Positions 1-11,820 of a DNA stretch of 64,000 nt are shown here, piece after piece. Under the pieces are notes generated by a model that did no database searches, was not told the DNA's origin, and was given only the letters and a program-made list of their open reading frames with translations. Source of the DNA: Panagrolaimus kolymaensis (lineage: Eukaryota; Nematoda; Chromadorea; Rhabditida; Panagrolaimidae); assembly GCA_028622995.1 (NCBI GenBank), contig JAJQJQ010000013.1, positions 3,596,001-3,660,000 of the forward strand, in the 5' to 3' direction. The number at the start of each line of letters is the position of its first letter. Within the stretch, counting starts at the first letter, position 1. The position numbers and the translations under genes were made by a program.

Positions 1-1640
1 AAACCAAATGACGCTGCAGTTGGAATTAAAAATGTTGCTAAAGCTGATGCAAAGCCATAACAAGTAAAAAGGTATCTGGAAAAAAGCCAAGTACAGCGTA
101 AAGCATAATGTTTTTTAACTTTTATCTTTTTTTTTCTCATCCAAAAACTAACTAATCGATAAAAGAAAAGGATGATAAAGAGGTTCGAGATTCATTTTTT
201 TTCAATCGAATATAAAAATTTTGATAGGTAAATTTACTCGTTTTTTAAAGATGAATATTAAAAAAATAAATACTAAGTTCGAATGTTTTTTGCTTCTTTT
301 TTTTAAATTTTAGCCCTCAACAATTGAATAAAAAAAAAATAGAAAAAAAAACAAAGAAAATTGTTTAAAAAATTGAACATAATCATTTTGGAGCAGAAAA
401 TTATAAAACAGAATTTTTTTTTTATCGATCGAATAGTGTTACGACTTTTTTGCCTCACAAAAAAATTAAGCTTTGACAAATCAGGGTTTTTTGATACTTT
501 TTGAAACAAATTTCAAACTTTTGACTTTCAAATATTCTGGAGGCAAAAGTGGAAAGTAATATTATTAACAAAAATTTTACCTTATTCCATATTTCCCTGT
601 AATATATGGAATAGGAATAGTTCCAAGCATATTTCCAATAGCCACAGCAGAAAATAACCATCCTTGTTCGGACGCGGAATAAGTATATTTTGGTTTATAT
701 AATTCTGTTGCATTATTTAAAACTGCTGAATTTTTTGCTTCAATATCGTCATTACTCATGCAAATTACAGTAAAATTAAATACTAAAGTATTGGATAATG
801 ATAAAGTAAAACATAAAATTGATAAACATAAAATAAAATATCGAGTTGAATGACCAAAATAAAAACTTTTTTTGGTTGTCGTTGTTGTTGGCAAATTTTC
901 TTTTCCTCGACGTTCCATGGTTTTGTTACATAAATCCAAAACTGCTGTTTGGCTGGTTCCATCACTAATTTTTGATATCCCAGTAACCATTGTTGCTATA
1001 ATTTTGGTGTTTTTTTCAAATAATGAAAAAAATATTATTACAGCATCAACAAAGCGAAAGAAAACAAAATAAAAAAAATTGAAGAGAATCAAACGTTTTT
1101 AATAAAATAAATCGTTTTTGTTTATGCAATTTATGTTAATTTTTTTTATTTCGAAAAGAACAAATGGACGAGTTGATTTTTTTGACCACAAAACAGAAAT
1201 AAAACAGTTTTATTTCGTGTTGGATCATTGAATCATCAAAAAACTGCTTTTGCCAACATTAAAAAAATGTTTTTTATTAAAACCTGTGTAAAAAAGTATA
1301 GGCGAAGTAATAAATACATACAACCGAAGTAAAAAAAATTTTAAGTTAGTATAAAAAATAATCTTAGCTATTGAAGAATTTATTTCCTATGACACTCTGG
1401 TATCCAAATTGATTAATAGCGTGAGAAAGCTTATTTAGAATTAAAAAAAGATGTTTTTCTTGGTAAAATCAAAAAATTAAATAAGCTTGTGATTTGATTC
1501 ATTTTTGTCGTTGACTTTGGGAGTCTTTACTGTTTGTTTCAAATTTTTTACTCATGATGGTGGGTGTTGTTCTCAACTTTGCCTAACAACGGCTTATTTG
1601 ATTGTTCTTTATCAGTTGAGTTTTGTTTTTTTGTTGCCAT
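1..1640 (-). CDS. SLC17-type MFS transporter, 5' part
   Basis: The gene runs off the left edge. The supported exons are 964..581 and 75..1: the donor GTAAAA at 580 and acceptor TTTTTCCAG at 76 join in frame and read GIR-YLFTCYGFASALATF. The protein shows a short cytoplasmic N-terminus, a first membrane segment (TRYFILCLSILCFTLSLSN), a loop with N-glycosylation sites, and then the second and third membrane segments with SEQGWLFSAVAIGNMLGTIP and LIPTAASFG. This spacing matches SLC17/VGLUT-like anion or phosphate cotransporters of the major facilitator superfamily. A tentative first exon 1640..1552 encodes MATKKQNSTDKEQ...KPLLG and splices in phase to an acceptor at 965, but that acceptor (AAAAATTAG) is weak. 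Without it the start would be the ATG at 991. The two introns (about 590 and 505 bases) are long for this window. Substrate cannot be told. Confidence 0.6.
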
Positions 1641-1865
1641 TATTTGTTTGACCTTTTTTTGAAAAAAATGAACAAGGAAGTTCTTGTCCTTAAATAAATA
1701 CCCCGGGTGCTTCACTACATTGTTGTCAATTTTTCTTTTCATCCGTCGATGCCTATATTTTATGAATGATCGAAAGTTCAAAAAGAAAAAATAGTTTTCA
1801 AGTTTTTTTGAACTAAACCAAACGAAAAAAATGATGATTTGAAACTAACTTTTTTTGATTTTTTA

Positions 1866-2030
1866 ATAAATGATGTGCACAAACTCCATTCACTCATTCT
1901 CTCTTTCAAATAAAAATAATTGCTTTTAAACCTGTCCATCCATTTTTTATTGTTAAAAAAAAGAGATATTACAAAACATAAATAAATTAAGAGCAAGGAA
2001 CATAAAATTTTGTGGAGTTAAAAACATTCA
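1866..2030 (+). repeat. Duplicated GST upstream block, left copy
   Basis: About 165 bases resemble 9062..9240 upstream of the second GST gene. Shared landmarks in the same order are a TGATG(T)GCACA-AAACTC segment, CTCTCTTTCAA, GATTTTAAACC-like and TTACAAAACATAAATAAA, followed by AAGAGCAA(G/A)GAAC and TTTTGTGG. The duplication therefore carried upstream DNA as well as the coding exons. Confidence 0.6.
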
Positions 2031-2108
2031 AATCTCAATTATATGTGTTAAAAATCGATTGCAACTATTTAGAATTTATTTCATAATTTTTCTAAAGGTA
2101 AAAATAAA

Positions 2109-2969
2109 AAGACAAAATTAGAACTTATTTATTTCCCATCTAATGGAAGATCAGGTGGACAGCGATTATTATTGGATTATTTGAAGGTTCCTTTAACCGA
2201 CACACATATCACAGATGAAGATTGGCCTAAATACAAAGCATGTAAGTTAATTCTAAACACATTTCCTCAATCCCTATGGATCCAAAAAAAGATAGATAAT
2301 ATTAAATTTTTCCATATGTTTCAGCGATGCCATTTCGACAACTTCCAGTTTTGGTTGTAAATGATGAAATAAAAATTTCTCAAACTATCGTTATTTATCG
2401 ATACATTGGAGCTAAATTTGGCGCCATCGCTGAAACCCTCGAAGATCAAGCAATTTGTGATGCATTTGGGGATCACATAAATGATTTGTTCAGTAAAATT
2501 CGAGCTTTTTATTTCTCAAAAATGCAAAATTTCCCTGAAGAAAAAGTTTGTTTTCTAATATATATTTTTATGCAAATTTTAAACGAGTATTTTATTTTTA
2601 GCAAAATCACTACTTGAAAGAATTTATCACGTTTTTTGCTGAAAAATTTCTTCCTGTTTTCAATAAACAACTTCAAAAAAATGGCGGAAAAATTGTTGTT
2701 GGATAAAAGGTATGTTTTTAGTTTGCATACATGATTTTTATAAAAGATTTTTTTTGCAGATTACTTGGCTCGATTTTCTTCTTGCTGATGTTACCGATAT
2801 CATGGCAATTCATGTCACGCCCGAACTTGAAAAACTCTTTGAATCATTAAAGTCCCATCGTGATTATATTTTTGGTTTACCTGGTCTTGAAAAGCGTTTA
2901 AAGGAGCGTGAAACTCTTAAAAATAATACCATTTATAAAGGTGATGCATCCAATTATGAGCCAGCATAA
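2109..2969 (+). pseudogene. Sigma-like glutathione S-transferase, dead copy
   Basis: Four exons, 2109..2241, 2325..2545, 2602..2709 and 2760..2969, have exactly the same lengths (133, 221, 108, 210) and phases as the intact GST at 9604..10478. Two lesions kill it. The ATG at the homologous position reads AAG (2109-2111), with no in-frame ATG between it and the upstream stop at 2080-2082. Codon 2704-2706 in exon 3 is TAA where the intact copy has AAA. The exon 2 donor is also weakened to GTTTGT. The thioredoxin-like half (LIYFPSNGRSGGQRLLL, then [22 protein letters not shown]) is otherwise preserved, so the loss looks recent. A sequencing error cannot explain both lesions easily. Confidence 0.85.
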
Positions 2970-3200
2970 AACAGACTTTCTTAACCTTTATTTTTGTATT
3001 TTATTATTTCAAAAACGTATATCAAAGGGTTCCGTTAATATGTAATTCAAGTTTTATCCAATCTTCTTGTAAAATAAAGAAAAATTTCTCCGTAAAAATT
3101 GTTACAAAAACACATTTATTTAAAATGTAACTAAACGACTTTTAGAAAATAATTTATATTAGCAATATATTAAGATTATTAAAATCAAAAATTGATTAAA

Positions 3201-3838
3201 TTAACGATTATAAAGAACGTTTTTCTCATTTTTGATATCATTTTTAACTTCGTGGTAAAAAATGATGGCTTTCAAGCCAAATGTGATTGCAATAGCAGCT
3301 ACATCAACATATGATTGTTGTTGGATCTTTTCGATAAGATCTTTTGAGCATTCAACCGCATCAGCAAAAAATTCAAAAGCTTTCTTGTATTTTTCCTAAA
3401 ATTTAATTTTCATTTATGAAAATTTATAATAATCAATTTTGGAAGTGCAAAATCGGATATTTCAGACAATTTTAGAAGACAAAAATTTTTTTTAAAAAAA
3501 CTCACAAAATTTCCATTATCCCAATAATAAAGGATGACATCAGTAGATGTAATGCCACGATTAACATACACGGCACATTCTTTACCTTTAGATGTTTGGA
3601 AAAACTTTAAAATATTGGAACCACGCAAAAGTCCTTTGCTTTGGTTATTAACATCCGCGTTAACTTTGCTTCTAAAGGACATATCTTCAAGAGCTTCTAC
3701 ACCAAAGCAACTGCTCGCTAGTAAACAAAATTTTGACAATGCTTTAATTGCAGGGGCTAAAATCTTGTTGAATCGAAAAATTTTTTTTATCATGAAATCA
3801 TTAAAACATGACAGAAATAAAAGATTTTTTTCTTTCAT
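3201..3838 (-). CDS. Hypothetical protein, two exons
   Basis: Exon 1 ends at 3506 (donor GTGAGT) and exon 2 is 3395..3201, joining in phase 0 to read YYWDNGNF-EKYKKAFEFF. The C-terminal part is amphipathic: a helical segment ADAVECSKDLIEKIQQQSY, then a hydrophobic stretch VDVAAIAITFGLKAIIFYH and a charged tail ending in NEKNVLYNR. The middle has Cys residues and a YVNRGITSTDVILYYW motif. The start is uncertain; I chose the ATG at 3838 (MKEKNLLFLSCF), which gives a hydrophobic N-terminus that could be a signal peptide, but 3802 or an upstream exon is possible. I do not recognise the family. The plus-strand ORF over the same place is its shadow. Confidence 0.55.
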
Positions 3839-4217
3839 TTTTAGATAAGCTTGTAAGAACTTTTTTTTATTACCCTTCAACGACACGTTTCTTGCTTTCT
3901 TTTTTTCGGTGAGAATAAAGCCATTCAACAGAAAAGCTTTATTTAAAGGGAACTGATATGAAAAACGCTGATGTATGTAATTCTTTTTTTCTCTCAATAA
4001 AGCGCATCAATGTGAAGGATTTTTTTTGTTGAATACAACAAAGTCAAATGGAACAATTATAAAATAAGTAGGAAAATAGCAACTATTAAAATGCTTCAAT
4101 TCAAAAAGTGGTCTGAGGATACATTGTCAAGCGGGTGATTCCTTGGTAATCCCATGAACATATTTAATAAATCAGAATTCATTTCCCCATATCAAATTAC
4201 ATAAATTTGTGAAAGTT

Positions 4218-5388
4218 TTAGATTGGAGCCACAGCCGCGGCCGATGTCCCTGAAGTCGAAATTGGGTAAATGAGTGGTACAACTTGATTGAATTTGAATC
4301 CAAGTTTGGTTAGAATTTTTCTCATAGTTTCAATGAAGAAAATTCGATAAGCTCGAATAAAATAAACCATAGTTATAAAATCAGCCAGGGCATGGGTGGA
4401 CATAATCATAACAGCAAAAATACAAGATTTTGATGACCATCGTTGGCCAAACAAACAAGCAGTTTGAAAAATATAAAATGGGATGAGCAATAAAATGACA
4501 ATCAATCCCATTTGAATATAAAGAGCTTTGAATAACACCAACTAAAACAAAAATCTGTTAAAAATATTAGAGATTAATAAATTTTACATATATTTTCCTT
4601 TTGTTTTTAATTTCCCTAACCTGTAATTGATAAGTTGGAGCCGACATAAAAGATTTATTCTTTTTCAATATTCTTAAAAAATTAAAATATAAAAATACCA
4701 CGAAAATGAAGAATAAAAACATGACTAAAAGTATTAGGGCTATAAACAAGTTTGTTAATTTTCCATTCAGTTCTGGATCAAATCCAAAAAGGGAAGGTTC
4801 TCGATAAAAAAATTGTTTAAGGTTGCTATTTTGATTTACCAAGGATTTTTTCATGGCTTCAAAATCTTGCGAATTGAAGGCTATGGGAATGCAAAATGCA
4901 GCTTGAAGGGATACAAAAACAAAAACATATACAGCTGCTCGAATTGGAATCGTATCATAAATTTTATATGTAATTGAAAATGGTGAAGCTTGAAAATATC
5001 GATGAACTAAGGATATGCCGATAGCGAAGCCCATTCCCACTGCGACGTTACACAATAATACAATTTGATAAATTCGATAGGTTGGAGAAAAGTGCCTAAA
5101 TATTCCTTCACTGTAGCCTAAATAAAATGGAAACAATGGAATAACTTTCCATAAACTCAAATATAAATCAAATAAAAAGCTCCAAGCAATTTGATGAACT
5201 AAATACCATTTATACCCACCCATTTCTGGGCTAGATTTAAAAATAATTATATACAACATCAAAAATAATAAAATTGTTGTAATGATAGTTGTCACATTCC
5301 AATAAATACTGTAAACTTTATTTAAAATAGGGTCGTAAAGATCATCGATGGTATAAATGGAATAATTTACACCCAAATCCATTTTCAT
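4218..5388 (-). CDS. Serpentine 7TM chemoreceptor, Srh/Sri-like
   Basis: Exons 5388..4621 and 4541..4218 join in phase (CAG-donor GTTAGG, acceptor GTTTTAG) to give about 363 residues, the usual size for nematode chemoreceptors. Seven hydrophobic segments can be counted. The first intracellular loop has SSPEMGGYKWYLVHQIAWSF, the second membrane segment continues FDLYLSLW, and the last segment ends TMVYFIRAYRIFFIE before a basic tail; that arrangement (P-x-M-x-x-Y-K after TM1, and a YR after TM7) is that of the Srh/Str/Sri superfamily. Such receptors sit in ciliary membranes of sensory neurons and couple to G proteins; the ligand is unknown. The start is ATG 5388 (MKMDLGVNYS); the longer frame upstream has no ATG. 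A tail-only copy lies just upstream at 5614..5928. Confidence 0.8.
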
Positions 5389-5613
5389 AAAAACATTAAA
5401 AATAATTGGTAGGTTTTGGCAAAACAAAATTTTTTATGACGCCAATTTCTATATTTCTATTCTAAAAATGGCAGGCAGATGAACTTTCATAGTCTTCGAA
5501 AATATTAATTTGAAGAAAAAAATAATAGCTGTTATTATTAGCATAGAAAATTTTATTTCAGGGTATGAAAAGGATAACGTAAGAACATGAATTACTAAGA
5601 AAAAAATCTATTT

Positions 5614-5928
5614 TCAACTTGGCACCGCCGATGTCCCTGAAGTAGAAGTAGGAAAAATGAGTGGTACAACTTGATTGAATTTGAATCCTAATTTAGTAAG
5701 AATTTTTCTCATAATTTCGATAAAGAAATTTCGATAGGCTCGAATAAAATAAACCATTGTTACACAATCTGCTATGGTATGAGTGGACATTAACATAAGA
5801 GTGAAAATACAAAATTTGGATGACCATCGTAGGCCAAACAATGCTGTTATTAAAAATAAAATCAATGGAATAAGAAGTAAAAATACAACTAATCCCATTT
5901 GAATATAAAGTGCTTTAAATAAAATAAG
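5614..5928 (-). pseudogene. Tail-only copy of the adjacent Srh/Sri-like receptor
   Basis: This is a copy of just the last exon of the receptor at 4218..5388. It keeps the acceptor (ACTTTAG before 5928) and reads LILFKALYIQMGLVVFLLLI, then STHTIADCVTMVYFIRAYRN and a closing SGTSAVPS. Nothing resembling the first exon lies upstream as far as the plus-strand gene at 6231. It is a 5'-truncated duplicate and cannot encode a receptor alone. Confidence 0.8.
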
Positions 5929-6230
5929 CTAAAGTATAGTATTTTGTCGAAAATTGATGAGTAATAATTTATGTTGCAATTAGCTATAATTGACAAACCT
6001 CCTTTATAGACAATATGGATGCACCCAGTTGTTGTAGGATAGTCTTTTTGAACTGCACCCTTTTTTGAAGAACCCAATAATTATACATATTTCCCATTGC
6101 TAGGGTGCGTCAAGTCTAAATTATTTGTCTATAAATAGTTTATCAACAAATAAGCGATTCTTTGCATTGTGTAGTAGTATTCTCTGAGTTGATCATTTTT
6201 TAGCTCTAATTTTTTTTCACTACCAAACAA

Positions 6231-7257
6231 ATGGAAATTATAATGTTATTTAAAAAGTTATATGTTAAAGCTTGTAAATTATCCAACTCTTCTACAACCA
6301 TCGTCAAATTTGATGATGTTTACAAATTCACTGTAAGACTTTTGGAATCAGCTGAAGGCAAATGCAAATATCAAATTGAAAATATTCATGGAAATTTAAA
6401 AATTGTCAAAATCACTAATCAAGGTTCTTTTTTATTTATTTTTTGAAAATATCTTTTATTCTAAAAATAATTAATTTTTAAAGGTACTGACGATGAAATT
6501 CCATTTGATAGCGAAACCAAAACTTTCGCCGTTAATGCTGCATTCTTTCACCTCGAATTTGAGTTTTTCATTGAAACGGAAGAAGAATTGAAAGAATCTT
6601 CTCATGTTTTTGCTTCGTATCAATTAAATTTTCAAAAACATGCCCTTCAATTGTTACCCGTAATGGAATATTATACCCATGACATCATTTTGACCAATTA
6701 TGAATCATTGAAATTACAATGTTTCATCAAAAAAATGACCGAAAACAAAATTGATTTGTTTATTCCAAATCTCTATGAAGACGCTTATATCGAAGGTAAA
6801 TATTTATAAAAAAAAAAGCCGGCTGATAGAACAACTTTTTTTATGAATATTTTCCCAGATCAGGCGAGGGTTTCGACTGGAAAACTGCAAATAATGAAAC
6901 TTTAATTTATTTTTTCAATGAAAAAACTAAAATTAAAAAAATGCCTATATGAAAGTATCAAGTTTTGCTGTTTTTCCAGTTGAGATCTTTGCCTGATTTG
7001 GAGCATAAAAAAGTTTGTGATTTAGCTCAAACTTTTTATAAACAAAATTTCTTCTTTTTTTTTCTTTTGGTTTCTAAAAATGCGTTACCTTTGATAAAAA
7101 CGATTTCAAAAAATTTTGGTAGACTAATTAATGCTTCTTCTTTTTTTTAGGAGAAAAGGGTGATTACCATTTTGAAATCAAGCCTGATGCTGATTTAAAC
7201 AAAACCATATCTTTCGTATTTGATCCAAAAACTGCATTAGCGGAGAAAGAAAATTGA
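6231..7257 (+). pseudogene. Four-exon hypothetical gene with one in-frame TGA
   Basis: Exons 6231..6423, 6484..6795, 6864..7118 and 7151..7257 join in phase to about 288 codons with a normal end at the TGA 7255-7257. Exon 3 has one internal TGA at 6950-6952 (after KIKKMPI), and the frame continues unbroken into SLPDLEHKKVCDLAQTFYK. No splice donor between them could remove it; the only GT nearby would make an intron of about 25 bases. The N-terminal half is a soluble-looking domain (KFDDVYKFTVRLLESAEGKC, LEFEFFIETEEELKES); the C-terminus ends DLNKTISFVFDPKTALAEKEN. I do not recognise it. Either it is a recent pseudogene, or a shorter protein ends at 6952, or the base is wrong. Confidence 0.5.
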
Positions 7258-7419
7258 GATGCATTGATTTACTAAATTTTGGTTGATGAAAATAAAATTA
7301 ATGGTTTTATGCGTCTGTTTATTTCAAAAACATTTTCTTTAATTTTTTATTCAAATGTCATTTTTATGAAAAATTTATTATTCAATTATAATTTGAAATT
7401 TTTTTCAATGAAAAAAAAT

Positions 7420-8436
7420 TCATTTAATAAAGGATACAGTAACAGTGGGTTTTTTATACAAATTTTTTCTTAAAATATTTAAAGGATAAAAAATTGCATC
7501 TCGATAAGGTTTAATGAAAATAATAGTGAAAACTGGATCATATAAACCAAAGGAAAATAAAATTCGAAAACAATAATTCGGTATATTACTTGGATATGAG
7601 ATGAAGAAGAATGAAGCAAATAATACACAACCGGGAAGACTTAAAAGAAAAAAATATCCAAAAGATTGAATATAAATTATTTGACGAAGAATTTCATTAG
7701 CTTTTTGGTTTTGTGTTGATAGCTGATTTTGTAATAGACTCATATGATGGGATTGTTTTGCATTAAGATAAATTCCAAATGAAGCTAATCCAACTCTCAA
7801 AAATACATAAAAAGCATAAAATAATAAATATATTGGATTATTAATTACAATTAAAGTATCTATTTGTACAATCCTTTCAAGACCAGGGATAAGATTATTG
7901 AGATATGAGCTCACTTCATTTTGAGGAATTAAAACTATATCTCGAAAAGGTTGAATACAAAGACACACACTCCCAAAAATATATATAACTCCATTGGAAA
8001 TCAATAAAAATATATATAAATTATAGGGTTTATTTGAGGTTGACCCAATCAAAGCATAATAACGCTCAAATATAATTGCTATACTGCAATCCAATAAACA
8101 AATGGCACACATAGCACCAAAAAAATAAATGGGAAATAAAATTTTAGGATTAAAAAATTTTGATATTCCATTTGGTGAAATAATTAAATATGGATGAAAT
8201 ATTGTAAATGGCGTAAGTGTATATACAAATTCATAAAGCATAGCAAAACAAGCATATTGAATAATGTAAAATTTAAATTGTTTCATACTTTTTGGAGTTT
8301 TTTTTACAACAATCATCAAAAAAAGAATTGAAAATAAAATAGCTAAAGATGAAATTAATTCAGATATGTAAATTATCGAGGATGATATTCTTGAATCATA
8401 AATTTCACTAATATTATACCTTTTTGGAATTTCCAT
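7420..8436 (-). CDS. Serpentine 7TM chemoreceptor, Srh/Str-like, single exon
   Basis: An uninterrupted frame of 338 residues starts at ATG 8436 (MEIPKRYNISEIYD). It has seven hydrophobic segments. After the first comes VVKKTPKSMKQFKFYIIQYA, the first-loop pattern of the Srh/Str group; the fourth region has IIFERYYALIG; the last membrane segment ends PVFTIIFIKPYRDAIF, the KPYR motif typical at the cytoplasmic end of TM7. It lies on the same strand as the receptor at 4218..5388 but is only distantly similar and lacks introns. A chemosensory role in neuron cilia is inferred from the family. Confidence 0.8.
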   Translation of the reverse strand: MEIPKRYNISEIYDSRISSSIIYISELISSLAILFSILFLMIVVKKTPKSMKQFKFYIIQYACFAMLYEFVYTLTPFTIFHPYLIISPNGISKFFNPKILFPIYFFGAMCAICLLDCSIAIIFERYYALIGSTSNKPYNLYIFLLISNGVIYIFGSVCLCIQPFRDIVLIPQNEVSSYLNNLIPGLERIVQIDTLIVINNPIYLLFYAFYVFLRVGLASFGIYLNAKQSHHMSLLQNQLSTQNQKANEILRQIIYIQSFGYFFLLSLPGCVLFASFFFISYPSNIPNYCFRILFSFGLYDPVFTIIFIKPYRDAIFYPLNILRKNLYKKPTVTVSFIK

Positions 8437-9603
8437 AATTTTATTTTATTTTTTTAAATTCTGATAAGTTTTTAATAATAAAACTTTAAAAACTTTGAAG
8501 AAAAAAAATTTTCTGTTAACCTTACATCATACATCAGCAGCAGCAACCGTTTGAAATATATTTCACCTGTTGTTTTACTTACTTGATTACTTTCTTTGAA
8601 TATATGAAATTCTAATTATTAATTTTTTCTTAAACGAATTTTTAAACAAAGTACGCCTGTCACGTCAATTTTAAAAGGGCACCAAGAAATGTGACATTTT
8701 TTTAATGACTCACTCTCCTTCAAATTATGCAAGGTTTTTGTGTGGAAAATTGTTAAATTTAAAAGTTTCTTTTTTTGACAACTATTTAGTGAAAATTTTT
8801 ATCGTTTTGCCAATGAGTTTGAAGTTCTAAAGCTTAAATTATGTATGCTTGGCAGTGGAAGAGAAATCTTCATTTTTCCTTAAGAATTTTCTTGGCAACC
8901 AAAACATCAACGACAAAAAATTCAGCACTATTTTCCAGAATTTTTAATCAAAAAATCATAAACTTAGATTTGTTTTTTTGTAAGACTAAAAGTAAAATTT
9001 CTGTGTTTTTTAGGAAAAAAACTTATTTTTGAACTCAATTAAAAACTTTAACAAAAAAAAGATGATTTGCTATAATTGATGCACATAAACTCTACTCTCT
9101 CCTTCTCTCTTTCAATTAAAATTAATTGATTTTAAACCAGTCTATTCATTTTTTAGTGCTGAAAAAAAGCGACGCTACAAAACATAAATAAAAAAAGAGC
9201 AAAGAACACATAATTTTTGTGGTATAAAAATAAATCAATTTTGTGGCGATTGCAACTAAAAGGCGCATAAATTGACACTTTTTTTATTCTTTATTAGTTT
9301 TCTTGCTTTATTTAAGTTTTGTAAAAAAAAACCCCACATTCACGAAAGAAAAGTTTTGTATAATTGAGTTTCAACAAATTTTGGATTTTTTTGGCTTTTG
9401 TTGAAATTTGATGTTTTTCTCTTTCAAATTTAAAATTTCTGGAAGAATTGTTTTAGAATTTTGTTACCCCAGAATTTAGCTCTAAAAATTTTGTCGAGTT
9501 TTATTTGCGAATTAAAAATTGTTTTACTTTTATTAATTTTGTCTTTTTTACTTCTGAATTAAACTCATAAATTCTTTAAACTTTAATTTTTTAGGTAATA
9601 AAA
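8437..9603 (+). other. Intergenic; promoter side of the intact GST
   Basis: No convincing gene. Positions 9062..9240 repeat the block at 1866..2030. The sequence TTTTTTAG ending at 9594, ten bases before the ATG at 9604, is a good acceptor, so the GST mRNA may be trans-spliced there or have a 5' untranslated exon. Confidence 0.5.
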
Positions 9604-10478
9604 ATGACAAAATTGGAGCTTATTTATTTCCCAATTAATGGAAGATCAGGTGGACACCGTTTGTTATTGGATTATTTGAAAGTTCCTTTCATTGATACCC
9701 ATATTACTGATGAAGATTGGCCAAAGTTTAAAGCATGTAAGTTAATTCTGACCTGAATTATAAAATTCTTTTGAGGGCAAAAAAATATATGTGTAATCGC
9801 ATTTTCCAATATATTTCAGCGATGCCATTTCGACAACTCCCTGTTTTGGTTGTAAATGATGAAATAAAAATTTCTCAAACTATCGTAATTTACCGATATA
9901 TTGGAGCTAAATTTGGCGCCATCGCTGAAACCCTCGAAGATCAAGCCATTTGTGATGCTTTTGGAGATCACATAAATGATTTTTTCAGTAAAGTTCGAGC
10001 TTTTTATATGGCAAAATTACAAAATTACCCCGAAGAAAAGGTGAGTTTTCTTTTACAAAAGCATTTTTTTTATGCAAATTTTATTTATTTATTTTCTTTT
10101 TAGCAAACTCAATACATGAATGAATTTATCACGTTTTTTGCTGAAAAATTTGTTCCAGTTTTTAATAAACAACTTTTAAAAAATGGCGGGAAAATTGTTG
10201 TTGGAAAAAAGGTATGCTTTTTGTTTGCATTTTTTGTTTGGAAAAGTTTGATTTTAATTTTTCTGCAGATTACTTGGCTCGATTTTCTTCTTGCCGATGT
10301 TACAGATTTGACTTCCATTCACGTCAAACCAGAACTTGAAAAACTCTTTGAACCTTTGAAATCCCATCGAGATCACATTTTTGGTTTACCCGGTCTTGAA
10401 AAGCGTTTAAAGGAGCGTGAAACTCTTAAAAATAATACCATTTATAAAGGTGATGCTTCCAATTATGAACCTGCATAA
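9604..10478 (+). CDS. Glutathione S-transferase, sigma-like
   Basis: Exons 9604..9736, 9820..10040, 10104..10211 and 10269..10478 encode 223 residues, the normal GST length. The N-terminal thioredoxin fold shows the presumed catalytic tyrosine in [19 protein letters not shown], the cis-proline motif QLPVLVVND, and the glutathione-contacting [16 protein letters not shown]. The helical C-terminal domain has [13 protein letters not shown] and ends [15 protein letters not shown]. The layout fits the nematode-expanded sigma class (related to prostaglandin D synthases). It should conjugate glutathione to reactive compounds in the cytosol. The start is ATG 9604, just after a TTTTTTAG site. Its twin at 2109..2969 is dead, so this is the only working copy here. 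Confidence 0.9.
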
Positions 10479-11820
10479 AAATATTTAACATTATTTCTAT
10501 TTTTCGCCTTTGTAATTTTATTTAGTTTTTTCAAATTGTGTCTATAAGTTGTATACGTATTATTTGTTTAAAATAATAAATTTTGAAAAATGAAAACTTA
10601 AATTTTTGTTTGTTTACAATTAATTTGAAACCATTTCTATTACATTTTTGATTATTTTTGTTGCTTGTTTGCTTTTATTTTTTATCAATGTTATAAAAAA
10701 ATCTAACAAATAGAAAAAAATTACAACTACTCAGCATTTTTTTTATTGTATTACTTTGACAAAAAAAGTGCTATCTTTTTTCTTCATTTTTAAAAAAAAA
10801 AGAAGAGTATTTTTGAGTTATTGATTTTCTTTTGAATATTTTATTTATATTTTTTTTCAAACCTTTTGAAAGAATTATTTTTAATGCTAATCTTTTGAAC
10901 ATTCTAAATTACAAAAAATTGAACAATTTAAATCATATTTAAATAAATTTAAGTAAGAACCAAATAAATTTTTTTGTTAAATATTCCTTTTTACTGGATT
11001 TTTAGACAAATCAATAATCAATCAAAATTTTTTTGTCATGAAAGAATGGCATGGCGATCATATTAAAAAAGAAAAGTAATTAATAAAATTTTATTGTTTC
11101 TTAAATTATATTCTTATGGCAAAATTTTTTATGAGCTTTTCATCGATTTTTATTTCAACTCATGTCAGTTGGATCTAATCATGGACTTCGAAATTTTTTT
11201 TATTAACCTTAATAATTATAACTCGTATTTAAACTAAAGGAGTATTTCGCGGCATGTTTCCTACCATTTTCTCGCTTTTTTGAACCGTAAAAACTATGTC
11301 ACGCTCCTACAACCCAAAATATTACTGACATACCTCGAGAAAGGGCTAGGGACTTTTTGGAGGGAGGGGCAGGAAGGGGTCAAAAAAGGTAAGGTAATTA
11401 ATTATACGTTATTTGTTTTTTGAAAAAAAAAATTTTTCATTCTTAACACTTCGAAAAAAAATTTTTACGTTATATTTTTTTTTTGAGAAGGGGGAGAGAG
11501 ATGGGGATCCCCAGCCCATCTCGACCTATGATTACTGTGTATTTTGATGTGTATTGAAGTTTGATGTATACAAACTTTTTAACAACCCCCGTATTAAATC
11601 TTTTATTTGTTTTCACTTTACATTTAAAAAATATTTATAAATAAAATAAATAGTTGTAGTTTTATAAAGTTCAGACTGTTGTATAAATGAAAAACTTTCT
11701 TCGCCTTAATCTTAATAATAGTGTTAAAGAATGTTTTTACGTTCGGTAATTACATATGAGAGGATAATTTTAAACATTTTCCAAAAAAATAAAAAATAAA
11801 AACATTTCCTTTTTTTCAAA
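10479..11820 (+). other. Intergenic with a G-rich patch
   Basis: No gene seen in about 1.3 kb. Around 11240..11545 the base composition changes: runs such as GGAGGGAGGGGCAGGAAGGGG and GAGAAGGGGGAGAGAGATGGGG stand out from very AT-rich surroundings, between two A-run/T-run segments containing ACGTTAT. It might be an old transposon remnant; I could not find terminal repeats. Confidence 0.4.

Noticed and set aside
5889..6077. Minus-strand ORF starting MGSSKKGAVQKDYP
   Set aside because: Its first third looks coding-like, but it then reads across the acceptor of a receptor fragment. No second exon or relative was found.
6950..6952. Selenocysteine codon
   Set aside because: No Cys counterpart or selenocysteine-type context is known for this protein, and other genes here carry similar single lesions.
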